Shown one piece after another: positions 42,455 through 56,445 of a stretch of 64,000 nucleotides of DNA. The stretch lies in NCBI GenBank assembly GCA_037576195.1, contig CM075103.1:25110001-25174000 (forward strand), given 5' to 3'. The DNA is from Phytoseiulus persimilis. Lineage: Eukaryota > Arthropoda > Arachnida > Mesostigmata > Phytoseiidae. The notes below the pieces were generated by a model that ran no database searches, had not been told where the DNA came from, and worked only from the letters and a program-made list of their open reading frames with translations. The position numbers and the translations under genes are program-made. The first letter of the stretch is position 1, and every line of letters starts with the position of its first letter.

Positions 42455-45400
42455 CCGGTCTGGAGCAGAATAGGATTGTCTTTCTTGGGAATTCCATCCG
42501 CGTCGACTCGAAGTAACGGCCGAAAGAATCCGCGAGCTTAGCACCCGATGGGTTTCGCCCGCGAGGGCGCTCGGGGTGAGCTCCAGGTGAATTTCACGGG
42601 TTTTGTAGTTAGTTGACTGTTTGGTCGTTACTTTATCCACAGGTCGAGTGAAATAAGACGCACTCGACTGGTTCAACGAATGATCTGACATCAAGCTGTG
42701 CTCCATTGAGAACCAAACGAGTTGAACTATGATGATCGACCTAATGGATTGGTACAGAATTACAAGTATTTCTCATGGCTGTCGAATATCCTCGACACGA
42801 ATATCCGAATTCTCGTTGGAATTTTCAAGAAACAGCATCTGCGGTCACAAAGTCCCAATAATGTAAGGCCTCGATGATTCTTGAATATGTCCGAAAAGAC
42901 TATGGAGACCTCGCATGCTGACGACGCGCCCATAAACTGTCTTGCCTCGAATCGGATGCTCCAGTATCGAGACATCTCAACCTCTTATCCCGCCGTGTCT
43001 AGGGGATATCTAACGCTTCGATTTCAAACTAAACACTCTTTTCTCTTGTCGGCGCAACGTTGGTCAGACTCCTGGGTGGAAACTTATTCGGGAGTACGAG
43101 CAATACATGCTCAGAGTCAACCTGTACGATGTTCCCGGCAGCGGTAGAATCTCTTTCCCTCTGAAGTCGGGGAAGGGTCGTTGTGGGAGAGGAAGTTATC
43201 TTGTTTCAGCGGGACACCACACTTACGCTGCACTTGATGAGCTCTCTCTTACGCATCAGAGGAGGCTGAGCTATTGCGTGAACGGGCGGCGGGGATGTTA
43301 TCTGGATAACGAGTAAACTCGGAAGAATCAATTGCGAGTGGTGATTAACTAGTTCGCACGCACGAGCCTCGAGGACTTTAGCCAAGCCGCCCATGGGGTC
43401 TGTTCAAACTATCGATTGGCGATCGGGGGGAAGGGGGGGTCATGAACAGAACATTCGGGAAGAATTGAAAAAACCGAGCGAACGAACAGATCAAGGGCGC
43501 TCTGTTCCAACCCAGCGGTCCGGAACCTCCCCGGTGACCAGGCCCCGCTCCATGAGTGGAAAGTGAAATCTTGGACTCCCTGGAACAGAGCCGAAAGAGA
43601 TCCTTGAGTGGAATTGCCCTGTTCCACCTGCTATCGCCGGTAAGATTATCCGTCGAGGAACCCGTCCGAGTTATCCTCCGCTTTCAGAACATGACGTCTT
43701 CTTTCCTGCAGGGAGATGCTTGGGTACCGAGTCTAAGCCGATGACCACTACATTAAGAGCGGACGGAAAGTTCGCGGAGGATCAGGTTGAGCTAACGGAG
43801 TCAAGCGGAAACATGATGCTCTCGAATGCGTGAAACACTGCCGTGGACAAACTCTGAACGAATTGGTCGTTGCAGTGTATGGGAAAACTCACCCGATGTT
43901 TCCGCGTCCCTCGAATTCAAAAAAATTCATACATCGAGGAAATTCAGTTTTTCAGTGCGTCTCTGAAAGTGAACCATGAAGCTTGCGAGAAGCACAGGCT
44001 AGTGAACGTTACGCGAAGAATTTTGCCTCAAACTCGAAAAGGTGAGAAAAAATAGAGAGCCCCTCTTCCTCTCATGGAATGACCTCCCAAGCTACGGAGG
44101 GAGCTAGATTAGTATTCTCCCCCTTGAAATCCGGAAAGAGTTCTCCCCTATAACTCGTGCATTCGTAAATAAAAACGTTATGGAGCATGCTCTGTAGAGT
44201 TCGAGAACATAGCTACAGGCTCGGATCGTCACTTATTCCTACAACGATAAGCTCTCACTCCACACTCCATTAAGCTTCTCCCGATTCGAGAACAACAACG
44301 GGATAGAATCTTCTTGAATTGATGATTCCGTTGAATGAACTGAGAGGGGAGGGAGGAGATTCCGCCTCCTCCCCTCGAAGAGGAGTAGGCCGCATTCGCT
44401 CTGCCGGAGCTTTCCGGGGCGGAATGCGAAGGTTTTCCGCGGTCGACGCGGCACCGCGGATTCTGCGATTCTGATTATACGTTGACTCGGGCTGGATTTT
44501 TCTTCGAGGTTCCGACCAAGTCCTGCTTACATGGTATTCAAAACAGCGAGACAACGTGAATTGATAAAAATTCCCGATTCTTTTCTCCGCCACGATTTCG
44601 TTGTCCATTAAACCACTTCCTAAGGCTTTCCATGATTTCTCCGCGACTGGGCCGCGAATACGGCTACCATCTTCCGCGAAACGTTCACACAACTACCTAT
44701 GGATGACGTATCATTGCCGCGTTGTCGCCTTGGAGTGAAACTCCTTGACCTCTTTATCTCCTAAGGTCGAGGTGGCCTCAAAATCGTCTTTTTGGTGGTT
44801 GCAGCGTGTGAGCATGCCCTCAATCTAGTGGAGAGCAGTGGACTATTCGCCCTGAAATTCGGTAGTGAGTCCAAGCGCGCCTAGATCTCGTTAAGGAACA
44901 TAATCTCATGGATCGCGCGACTCCAATTATTTTTAGCATCTGAGGAGTTTGTGATTTGTTAGAGAGCTACGTTGGTATTTACTTTGCATTCTCTCGGAGG
45001 AACCGGTCAAGGCCAAGTGGCGACTCGCGATCGGAGGGGATGAACGCTGAGGATTTGAGACGCGAAATATCGTCTCAATGAAAGTAGGTCGCTGTCTCAA
45101 GCGAGATCCCGGTAGAATCAACGATCTCCACTTTCCTCAAATCCTTCACCAATACGCCTCTGAGCTCGCTCGTCCCAGATCAAACCTCTCTGACATCTTT
45201 CGAGCTATTGACGTTGAGTAGAACGGAGTGAATGATATGAAAATACTGTGAGAGATCCCCGAGGGAATTTCAGCTCGTCGCCGGAACACCGATTTAGGGC
45301 TTCGATATTCTTCCGCTGAGAACATCGAGACCGCCGCGAGCGTCACCAACGAAATCTTCGCTAGTTTTTGGACGACAGTGCCCGAATCATATTTTCAAGC

Positions 45401-48400
45401 CACCGCCGCAACCATCACTTATCTCTTCATCGTAGGTCAACAAAAATGACTTAACTCTAGCCCTCGTGACGCCCACTGCTTGCCTCCTGAAGGTGTCGCA
45501 GATGACAAATGTATCGCCTCGAACACGGAACTCGCGTCCGAGTTCGCGGGGCCTAATGGAATGGAAGGGTCGTTGTCTGTGCAGGTTCAGCCGAGGATCG
45601 ATGGAGTTCAAATCTTTTGTTTCAGTTCAATTTCCCCTCCCCGCTATCCGAACAGATTCTGTCTGTTACGGAAGCAACTCGTACGATTTCGGAGTCGAGG
45701 AACCGGTCGAGACGCTTCAAGAGATCCGATCATCGATGTTCTCCGCGGACGCCTATCAGGAACGGAAGCTGGCAGCGTAAAATCGGACCAGGATTGATTT
45801 CCGGATGGCCGAATGTTTCCCGAGTTATCCAGACAGACCAAAAGTATCACGGGGGATGCAGAATGGACGTTGAAAACAGGTGGACTCCGCGAATGTTTTT
45901 CGGAAAGTTGACCAGTGCTTTCCGTGATTTCAGTCGGGACAAGATCCGGGGGAAGTATTGCTTCGAATGAATAGCAGTTGGTTGACAGCCTGAAAACATT
46001 GTTTCGAGTTGCTGCCATCGAAGTAGGAAGATCATTGAGAAAGTCGTCATAGGTTCCGAGAACTTCCAAGCTCATTCATCCTACGCTAGAGAATGGTTTG
46101 AGGACTACAATGCGAAAACTCCGTCAAGGATCGTCTAGGGTTCGAGACTTTGGGTCGAAAGTTGCCCGAAAATGAGTTTGAGTGGTTTAGAGAGAGGCGA
46201 GCGAGTTTCACTTTCCCCGAAGCCGCATCGATCCTGCCGTGGGGAGAATCGATGGTGATGGTCGTTTCTCATCGAGTCATCTGCACCCGATACGTCCAGC
46301 GGGGGAGGCCTCTTGGTTCAAGTGGGCCAAACTGGTTGCATAAACCGAGCTTATACATGGGACTAGCATAGTCGTTTTGGAATTGAAAAGTCTCTCCTAA
46401 CCGGATGAAGACATATGATTCGATTCCGATTCAACTCTTCCCCGAATGAAGCCTTACCTGAAGGGAAAATGGTACGGAAGAAAGGGAGCGTTGGAACCAA
46501 GATCTGAGTCGTGGTACGCGTTTCTGAAATCGTGTGGTTTCAAGTGCATGGAATCGCGTCTCCCATTCCCCACATATGACTTCCTCCCACCTGAGACCCT
46601 ATTGTGCCACACTGTGCAGCGGTTTGAAGGACCGAGCAACGCGCGCGAAAGGAATCCGAGGAGCGACAACGTTTCGAGTCCGAAATGTCTCGTTTGGAAC
46701 AGAACGGGATGTCCCGATTCGAGAGTGCAGTGTGGAACCAAACGCGCTGCTTTTTCGGAACGCGGCTCTTGCTATATCTCGTTTGTTTGAAGCTCCACAA
46801 TACGAGCTCCAGATTCGGTTCCAATGACTTGAGATGGGTGACAGGATTGCGGAAAAATGAAAACTCATCCCGGAACGTGACAACGAAATGATGGGTTTCC
46901 CAATAGAAGTGGCCTATCAGCAGGAGCGTGCAAGCGATCGAACCTCGGCTTGGATTATGTACTGACTTCCCGAAAACAGTTGGAACGTTCGTGGAGTGAT
47001 GTTGCGAAGGGTTGCGGTCCCTTTCCGGGATAAGAACCTCCGATCTCATCCCGATATGCTTCCCGTTCCCATGGAGGATGACTGTCCTGAAGTTTCGTCA
47101 CTGTCGAATCCGCGTAAATCTAGAGAGGTCGGCTGAAATCAAAACTGAGGTGAAGTCGAGGAGCTTGTGAAGTTTGTACCATCCAAGTGGCCTCAAGGGG
47201 ATATCGGCACTGAGATAGGATTGCGGTGAGATTCGATTCACGTCAATTCACCCCACATGTCAATCCTCGTAGACGCTCCCAGCGGATGGCTGCGACTAGC
47301 GAATCGAAACTACGTCACATTCCACGGATGGGGCTCGGAACTCTTACTAGAGAGTTGCCGCCAGGAACGCTCACGATGGGCAGAGAACCGAACGACCTAA
47401 TACTTCAGCGAGAGAAATCACAGCAACGGAAAACTGACGCGTCGAATTCAAGTCCGCCTGCATCTGCTTGGAACACTGACAAGGCCGCCCTTGAATACCA
47501 TGGACCACATCACAGTCTAGCCTACCGTTCTGCTGTCAAACAGTTCGAGGAATCTCCGCAGGCATCCTCCAAGCTTCACTCTGCATCACGAGTCTCACGT
47601 GGTCTGCATGTTATTCGACACACAAAACTGACGGACCGAACGATCGACTTCTGGGTCGACTAGGGAGCCGCAAACCCCCACTGCATGTAGCGTTGTGCTT
47701 ACAGGCTCACGGGAACGAATGTCTTCTCTGAGACAACATTCATTGACGTATCCTGTGTAGGAAAGAAAGGATCCGCTCAAACTGCGAGTGTTGCTCGCTG
47801 ATCATCGAGCCAAACTTACCCGCGAAATCTTCGACAGAATTTTCATGTCCAAGGAAGCCTCCGAATTCGTGGGCGTAGACGCCACGCCATGTTTCCCCAT
47901 ATTGCGAGTTACGACTCCGATATCATTCATCATCGATGTTGTCAGCTCCAGACGAGGGTAGGCGGCCTTCCCCCGCGCCCACTGCTTGCGGATTTCTAAA
48001 GATCGCGGTGATCGGGAAGCCTGGTTATTGACCGTCTCCACGTGCCACGCTGGTCAGCTCTCTGCGATCTTCGACAGTTCGTCCAGTGTCTTCCCGATGT
48101 GCCGAAAGTAATCGCACCGAAAACCCGGAGGGCCGAAAAACAGTCCTCCGCCGACAGGGCCTGGATTGATGGTAACTACGCCACTCGAACTCACGGCTCC
48201 GGAGTTGATGAAGCCGTACGTGAGGCGCACAGGTTTTGTACGTTTCGGCACGCTAGCCGCTCCGCCACTCAAATCGTTCAAAGAGCTAGCATTCCGAGTA
48301 CAAACTCGCTCGACGAACTCCCTTGCCCGCGATGAAGAACCGAGTCTCTTCCTTTGGGAGACGTTTTCCATCTCGACAGTACGAGCGGAACGATGAATGA

Positions 48401-51400
48401 GAAACAGGTCAATCCCGTAGGGCCGAAAACCCTTCCTCTTGTTTCGATGGTAAAGCGAATCGAGCTAAGCTTCCAAGCACGGGTGTCAGAGACCGCTTTA
48501 ATGTGATTCTGAAGTCAGGGTATTCAAGCAAAAGATCACAAGTGAGGTCGCCCCTGCTGACGGTTCTCGAAAATTCCAATGTTGGGAATTTCCTCGACGT
48601 AAATGGCTTCCCCCGCATACCCGGTATGTCATTGATCAATAACCTACCCAGCTCGTCTCGCGATCGAGTCGAGCGTTGTTTCGGATGTACTGTTCCGTAG
48701 CTTATCATGATTCATCTGGTCTCTTCTTGCCCATCCATGTGCAGTCTCTCAGACCCTGTGCTGTGCATACAAGGTCAGCTGAATCCGCTTGACCCTCAAA
48801 ACGAGAGAAGGGGTTTACGGCCCTACGGGATTTTTTCTCGGCCCCAAGGGTTTTCGTTGCAATCGGTTTCGGCACACCGGGTATGAACCGTTTGTCCCGC
48901 TCTGGTAGCCGCGCGATCACGACTCTCTCCACCCCTTGAGTTTCGAGTTGATAAAATGAGCTCATAAAACTTCCGAAGGACTGTTCCACATCCTTACTGG
49001 AAACTGTGAGGGTAGATTCCCGGCCCTTCCATACACGAGAATCGTTCTGGGACTCTTAGCGGAAGATTTTGGATATATTTAGGGCCGGCATCGTTTCGAG
49101 CCGGTGTCATCCTGACGACGGGAGGCCCCAGACCCGCTTTCAATGCCGAGTAGAGGGCAATCGGCCAGCCGGGTTGAGCGGATGACAATTCTTGAATCCG
49201 GGTTCAGAGGAAACGGGTCCAGCTCGGAGACTCGGACCGATGGAAACTGAATATCGGAGCCAACTGTAATACAACATGTATTCGGATGCAGGAGGGTGTT
49301 TGCGAGACGGTTCCATCTGAACTGACAGACAAGACAGCCACGCTCCAAAGGGTTCAACAAACAGCCATTCGTATACATTGGTCACGCTCTGCTTGCTTTT
49401 CGGGAGTGAGAGATTTCCCTGAATATCCCCGCGAGCAACCACAACCACTATGGGATCGCACGGGTTGCAAATAGAGGCGTTCAATGTCTGTACCCGGAAA
49501 CACGGTAAATCTTGGAAATAGACTAGAATGCACTCCAACATGATTCGAAGCAGCATGTTCCGACGAAGGAGACTGCGCACAATCCGAACAGAGGTTGAAT
49601 TATCAGAAAACTGTCCAAATTGAAGTGACCCACCGTCGTATGGTGAGATGCGATGTCCACGTTGATTTCGGCGAATTCCTGACGTGCCCTCTGTGGTAAG
49701 TCTCGGCGAAGTCTTGAAAGATTCGCTTCTCTGTTACATTCACTGGATTCTCGCTGCACGCGGCGGAAGGGTATCCTGATGATCTTTCGCCGTCTCCATG
49801 CGATGATGCCATGCTGCAAGACTCGGCGCAATACATTTTTTTCGTGAGTCAAAACAAGAGGCAGCTGCCCCTTCATTCTCGCTTCGAGTCTGTTTATGCT
49901 CCCAGGAACTCACTCAGGGACCGCCATGAATGGTCGAAGCGATGGCTGCGCAATGGCTCGTGCTCGAGCATGTCTTGCAAGTAGCAGGTGTCTTCCCGCC
50001 AAGGGTTCAAGCGACGATTCGTCGGGATTTCGGTGGGCGGTTGCCTGAGAGTTGGGTCCAAGGAGGACGATATCTGGCCATTAGAGTGGAACTGTACGGT
50101 GAAGAATACAGATACGAGTGCTCGGCAGCCCATTATCGTTTCCGAATGACTCTTTTGCGGGAATCCCAGTTCCCGAACGGTGACCACACTTCGCGAGATA
50201 CGGCACCGAGTTTCTAGGCTCGATTTTTGAAGCATCGCCGACGATGCAAACGCTAACGAGACCGCTGTGACCATGATGAGGCACCAAACTTCACTTATGC
50301 TGAATCGGCTTCGAGAGTTCTGTGACATTCTCAAATCTGAGATGGATATAAGAAAAACAGTTCCGATGACAGAGCTCGTACTGATTCAAGTGCGAAGACA
50401 GATGTAACCGGAGAGGATCACAGTACCGATTCGCTCCAACCAGCTCGGAGATCGATTCGGTTTCGGTGCAATGCCAATGTAGAAACACCGGAACAACAGG
50501 AGCAAGGGAAGCTTCCTTGTGAACGGTACGGAGACTGAGGTCCTTCGCGGGGCAGACGGAAGTCGTCTATATACAACCACCGGCTTCCCTGCTAGCACCG
50601 AAAATGAGTGGGTCGTCATAGATCTCCCTACATCGGAACTTTTTCGTTCTCCCACCAGAGCCTGATTCGAATCGGAAACGAGACTGACGGAGCGTTTGAG
50701 TAATGGGTCTCTGGTACCCCGAGCACAGCGAACAATAATTTGTGCCGGATGTTTTGCGTGAAATCGTTTGAGTCCAACTTAGGTTGCCTCGGTACCACGT
50801 ACTGCGGGGTTTTCAGGGGCGCGGCCAATGCCTCGGGAGGTTCGGTGTGCGGTTGGCTTCAGTTTCCGATTCGAGGCCGGAGACATGGGAAACTCAATTT
50901 CGGTCTCAGACTTCCCTTTGTGAGCCTGTGCCCGAGATCCCCGATCAAGAGCGATCTGGGTTCCACGCCGTAAAGCCGCGCACGCTGTTAAGCAGGAGCA
51001 ACGACCTCCATCGGGTGAAATGTCTCCTGCCCGATGTCATGCATGCTGCGCTTGGGGGTGACTATTCTAAGATGGACTCTGTACAGGTATCACAACCAGA
51101 GCTCTCACAAACGCGATCATGTGCCCCTAGCGCGGATCGCGATTATGTTCCAGAGGCGAACAGCTCATGCGTCAACACAGAAGTGGCGGAGCTCTACGGA
51201 CCGGGCGATTCCGATAACTGGAATATGAGATGTGAATGGGAGACTACAGATTCAGCTCGAATCACTCGAGGAGCTCACGAACTATTCTCGGGATCGAAGC
51301 GATTGCGTTCCAGTCGATGGGAGTTTTCTAATTCCGTCCTCGAATAGTCTGGAAAGCAGAGAATATTGGAGCACGGCTCTCATGGATCGCGGGCATGTCT

Positions 51401-52666
51401 TCATAAGCGGTTGTAGAGGAACACGCGAGACTACGTCCTTCGTGATTTCGAATTAGAAATCACAGCAGGCGGAAACCAATGATGGCAGTTTCCTCTGGGC
51501 CCTGATTCGCGAGTCGGTATCCCCGAGAGGCGCCGACAAGCTGACTTGTCGTCTCGAGAACTCTATCGGGAACGTGTAATCAAGAGTAATTAGTGTTTGC
51601 TGGTAGGGTGAACCACCTGGAGAGGGACTGCGGGAGCTGAGAAGACACGAGACACCAAGGCGTCTAGACTAGAAACCAGAGTGCGTCTTCAGCCAATAGG
51701 GCGACTGTATTTTTTTTAACATCCTGGCCAAGTTTGTAGCCTCTGCGCTCGCCCGTCCTTGTGCTAGTCATGCATTGGCGGTCCGGTGATTCCTGTAGGG
51801 AATGATGATCATATGATCGAAAGCGAATGTATAAAAATTAATCGCATGGTGGCTATCACGCATTCGTTAGTTGTTCAAACAGAGGTGAATTTGGAGGTCA
51901 GTGATCACGACAGTCCGTCTTTGTGAAGTACATTCTGTGTTTTTCTCCTGCGTGCGAATACAAAGGGATCTCCGGAAGGCCAACTCAACGGAGGGCATCG
52001 GCTCTTCTGGACGTCGCGTTCATCCGCATGGGAACGATGACTCATCTCTCACTCTCTTCTTTGCGTCAATCGGTCAAGAATGGCATTTTCTAGAGTGGCT
52101 CCAGAATGCCATTTTTTTCCGACCCGTCTCAAGGACTGGCCCGAGGAACGTCTGAAATCAATCGATCAAATCCACATTCGTTTTATCGGATCGGGAAGAA
52201 GATTCCATGGATTCGCCGACGAAATAACGTGTGTCGCTCCAGAGCTCGAAATCGGCGACCGATCCCATCAGCCTCACAGAGGTCACTGATTTTTGGAGAG
52301 AATCTCGTCCTCAATTCAAATCCCCGCCTGACTCATCAGGGATGCCGAGTTCAAAATTACTTCTGCCCCTCTGTGGGGTTGCTGGGTTGATCCGACCACT
52401 TTTATCGCCGGAAAACCGAGATCTTCCAGTTCGTCGTTCTGGGGAGGCGTTTCTCGGCCAGTTCTCCGGAGCAGGTCGAAAAAAAATTCTAGGCGCTCCA
52501 GGAATTCGCGACCGATTGGCACAAATGAAGAAGGAAAATAAGCTTCGTTCTCCCGACTATCGATCGCAGGTGAGGGAACCCAGAATCGGACCATTCCTCA
52601 CAGAGCAATGAGCAAAAGAGGTAAGGCTTTGAAAATCGACCAAACCTCTGGCGTCGTCGAGATAAA
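42455..52666. other. long stretch without a recognised gene
   Basis: About 10 kb with many frames of 60-190 codons on both strands (for example 47226-47663 + and 50784-51347 +) and no motif I can assign. A short block at 48097-48140 recurs inverted and decayed at about 48820-48885. 43190-43320 resembles, inverted, the unexplained insert in the LINE at about 24890-25000. No tRNA, rRNA or tandem array was seen. Multi-exon host genes with short exons may lie here. Confidence 0.4.
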
Positions 52667-53640
52667 GTCTTGATTTGATTTGATTTGATTTTATTGGACC
52701 TTACCTATGCACATATGTTCCCCTCCATTTCAGGGGTGAATTGTATTGAGTTCACAGATCATAGTTCGTTGTTCTCCCATCGCCTTAGGATATCCATCGT
52801 CCTCCTCAGGTCCCTCGCTGTTGAATCAGGGCGAAGTCCTAGTCGGTGCGCGAAATCCGTCTGGGAGTATTTTCCTTCCTCGCATTCCAGAATGACATGT
52901 TTGTCGGTTTCCGGGGCTCCACATCGAGCGCATTTCATGTCTATGGAAGGGTCTCGGGAGTTTTGTCGGCTCTTGGTGTTGAGCATTCCTGCTCTGGCTA
53001 GCGCCAATAACCGACTGCCCCGCGAGTTATCGTATAGTTCCCTCTCGAGACCTCGAGTCTCTTTGAACTGTCGATAAACAGTCAATGTGGATCTGTATTC
53101 CATATTCCGTCTCCATATGAAGTCCAACTTATCCCGCACTCTCATTTTGAGGTCGTTGCGGAACATATTCCAGATTGATTTGTTTTGTGCATTTCTGGTC
53201 AGGCTGAGATCTTCAAGGTCATACTGGGTTCTCAAACTTCTGAGTCTCTCCATCGCCTTCACTTTTGTGCTGGTTATCTCAGTTGCTGTGAGTACCATTC
53301 TGGGCCATCTGGATGGATCCATCTGTTTCACTCTCTCGAAATACATGATTTTGCTGATGGTCTCCATGGCATCGAAGGAGGACCACCCTAGTTCTCCCTC
53401 AATTGACTCCTTTGATACGGTGGAGTGTTGTGTGCCCATGGCCCACCTGCCCGCGTCCCTTTGTCTGACTTCAATGAGGTTTCTCAGCCTTCTAGGCATG
53501 GTGATCACTCCATTGCAGTAGGTCAGTTGTGGTATTGCGGTGACTTTCCGAAGAATTTTAGATACTTCAAGCCCGAGTTCTCGGCATAGTACAGCGCTGC
53601 CGAAATTCACGTCCACCAGCGTCTCACCATGGGTTCGAGA
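52667..53640 (-). mobile_element. 5'-truncated non-LTR retrotransposon, copy 2
   Basis: The - strand frame 53646-52759 (295 codons) encodes the region after the RT active site. It has VDVNFGSAVLCREL, ITMPRRLRNLIEVRQRDAGR, IEGELGWSSFDAMETISK, YDNSRGSRLLALARAGML, then the zinc-knuckle CARCGAPETDKHVILEC and the terminal helix ending RRWENNEL. The frame is intact over this whole part, so the insertion is young. The 3' tail, read on the - strand, is AAAATCAAATCAAATCAAAT, a pentanucleotide array shared with copy 1. The 5' end is truncated at about 53640, within or next to the hAT remnant. Confidence 0.85.
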
Positions 53641-53649
53641 GGCCACTCA

Positions 53650-54248
53650 AGGTTTCGGAAAGTGCCGATGCGGGACGGAATCTTGACAAATACTTCCTTC
53701 ACGTTGCCGACTGCATGGTCCACGGCAGGGAATAAGAGTCGAATGTCCTAGCTTGGGTGAGTTTTGGGAATGATTCTGTCCATCGCCTGGTATTGATTTC
53801 TCGCAATGGGGGATGATTTCGAATAATGCGAGGGTTGAAAATGGAGATAGTTTCCCTGGAGCGTGGTATTGTCCGTGAGCTTCTGCTCGGAATACTTCTC
53901 TAAGGAAACCCGGACAGAGTGATGCCGCATTCTGCACAGTGGTACGTGGTACAGTGGTACGTTGCACTCCATGAGCATATGGCATAGGTCCATGCTGAAA
54001 GAGTTCTCCATACTTGAGAGCTCCAGAAAGTTTGCCAGCAGACAAACGTTTTGATTGCAGCTTCCTCTACGTCGAGAGCCATGTTGGTGAAGCACACTCT
54101 CTATATATTGTTGCACGCAATATTTTTCCCCGTTCACGGACTGCTCACAGATTTCGCAGGTTAAAATATGCGCTCCGAAGTCCTGCACATAGCATCGCAG
54201 CCATTGGCTGGAATTCGACGCTCTGTTGAAGATGTTGTGATCTGACAA
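53650..54248 (-). pseudogene. hAT-superfamily transposase remnant with CGGBP1-like zinc finger
   Basis: On the - strand, 54248-53800 reads an N-terminal BED/CGGBP1-like finger, DFGAHILTCEICEQSVNGEK, then VQQYIESVLHQH, then FSMDLCHMLMECNVPLY and VSLEKYSEQKLTDNTTLQGN, the order of this transposase group. After a deletion or frameshift, 53741-53655 gives DIRLLFPAVDHAVGNVKEVF followed by VKIPSRIGTFR, a block that normally lies several hundred residues further on. The catalytic residues are thus gone. The fragment ends where LINE copy 2 begins. It shows that hAT elements with transposase exist or existed in this genome, relevant to the hAT-like ends of copies A and B. Confidence 0.7.
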
Positions 54249-56214
54249 TGGGGAGATGTTTTTTGGGGAACCACATTCGGGCGACTGGGGGAACTCCTGC
54301 GAAAATTAGGAATTTCAGAGAGCTGACCAAAAATTCAGCTCTGGAAACTTTGACCGTTGTTCGATTTTTCGGCGTACAATAATGGCTTCTTAGGGCGTGC
54401 GAGTAAAGACCCGCTTGTCGTGCATTTGCCAACGAATACATGGAATCAGCTCGTAGATGTCGTCCGAGGAACGATGCGTGGTAGGGGATAATTGAGTTCA
54501 GTAGATGGAATCGTGACAAATTCAACAATTGATCCAAGGCGGAGGAGCCAGGCCACAGAATCACGAGAACTTGAACCTTCTCCCAGACTCCTCTACTCCT
54601 CTCCTCTACCAAACTCGCAGAGGAACAGCGCGAAGCAGCGGCCAATGTTTGCCCCTCACAATCTCAATCAAAGCTCTGCGAAAAGCCGACGTTTGACAGG
54701 TCACGATTCATTCGAATCGAGATTCCTTCTCGGTTTTTGCTGCTCCTGGAACTTGTTTTCGACGTGATTCTCGTATCCTGCTCCCTGACGGGGATGCTGC
54801 GAATCTCACCTCTTATACTGGAAAGAAAAGCTAGAATAGGCAATCTAGCCACCCGTCAAGTCTCGAAAATAGGCGAATTGTTGAGACGAACGACGGTTTC
54901 AGGCATTCTGCCTGAGCATGCAATTTCTACTCATGAAAAGTGGCTTCTGAGCGCTGCTCGTGTTCATCTATCGATTCAGCTTTGATACCGCTTTACCAAA
55001 TATTGTGATGATGCCCTGGCTCTCTCCGACTCTCGGCATGAGTTTTGCCGTATGCGAACTAAGCTGAACGAGCTCAGAACTCATCAAAAATCATATACGA
55101 GTCACCGTATCACCAGCGGAGTTAACAAACCTGGCTGTCCTTCGCTGTTGCTGGCAGGGGACTTCATGTGGAATCTCTGACTAGCTAGTTGAGTTCAAGA
55201 AAGACAGGTTTTTCCCCCGAACGATCCTTCAGCCGAATCGGCAGAGATTCAATGGACTTCACGTTCCTCTTCTCGGACGTCAAAAAATAGAGAGGAGGGG
55301 GCACACCGAATCCGCCCCGCGCATTCCGGGGGCTCGATACGCCACTGTGAATGTACCATCGGGGGCTGAGTCACACCTTTCTCCTGCAACGGCTAAGACA
55401 CCTGCAGCAAATCCTGCTTGGCCTGTTGTGTGGGGATCGTGAGGAGCTAGCTCTTGATCAGTCCCGAAGGTCCTGGCAGTTGTTGACCCAATCTCTTCAA
55501 ATTACCGACATTCTCGTCGTGCATCACACCGTTTCTCGACTCGGGCCGACATCGGACAATTTTCGGAGAAGGAGACCGAGATCCTTGGAGAAGCAGCGAA
55601 TTCTCTCCCCCTCCCTCGACGAATTTCGCGGACGGTCCGCGATGGGCCGAGAGGCAGATGAAAATCACGGTGTTCCGGAGGAGACCTCGTGAGGCTCCCA
55701 GGGTGGTGTGTTTCCGTCGGCCAAGTTCTGGGCGAAAAGTCATCGTCAGATCAACACCAACTGGATTTATTTCCATCTTTCTCAACAGGACGCCGCTGTG
55801 TCTGGGCGATCCCTGTGGGGCCGCGATATCCCGGTCTCAAGTACCTGAGATATGTGACAGTTCCACTAGCCAATCGGAACAGCATCTGAGAATCTGCGTA
55901 CGTACGATAGTTCTAGATGCTCTCCGCGCAGTAGCATTTGGTGATGGGTAAACGTACCAACGAAGGAGACAGCGGGGAGATACCGTTCCAACAGAAGTTT
56001 GGTAATGACCGATTACATGAACAAATGTAGATTCTTAATTAGAATTGACGGAGCAGATATTCCCGACATTTTCAGCTGCGCCGCTCAGATGAGAGGATTA
56101 TCATACTACCAGCCGGACTTTGGCCGACTGGAGTCGGCCGCGGTTGGACGGCGTTCCGTGGCATCGAAGCACTTCTCACTCTCTTCACTGGGTCAGCATC
56201 ATGGTTCTGAAAAG

Positions 56215-56256
56215 TATGGTTAGATTGGTCTCATGATTACCCCTCCAGATTCGGAC
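56215..56256 (-). repeat. stray single 45-bp monomer
   Basis: TATGGTTAGATTGGTCTCAT, then GATTACCCCTCCAGATTCGG, matches the reverse-orientation monomer of the Tigger-2 arrays (compare 17314-17358, which has TTACCCCTCCAGACTC). It stands alone, without an array or TIR. Confidence 0.6.
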
Positions 56257-56334
56257 TCTTTTGCTCCGTTGATGTCGCATGGATGGGATTGCTCATCTTA
56301 GAAAAATTGGCTTGAATCCATGATAAGTGATGAG

Positions 56335-56445
56335 TAGAGCCTGGAAGTTCAGGTTATTTTTCGAAATTATCCCCTCATCGCAAAGGATCGGTCCTGGGCG
56401 ATTGATGGGATAATTTCGGAAAATCACCTAAACTTCCAGGCTCTA
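56335..56445. mobile_element. palindromic MITE-like element 2
   Basis: Left arm 56335-56382 and right arm 56399-56445 are inverted copies: TAGAGCCTGGAAGTTCAGG against CCTAAACTTCCAGGCTCTA. Inside lies TTCGAAATTATCCCCTCATC and its complement, with a 16-bp loop. The inner block is shared with the element at 29111-29282, the outer arms are not. The TA at both tips may be a target duplication. Confidence 0.75.
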
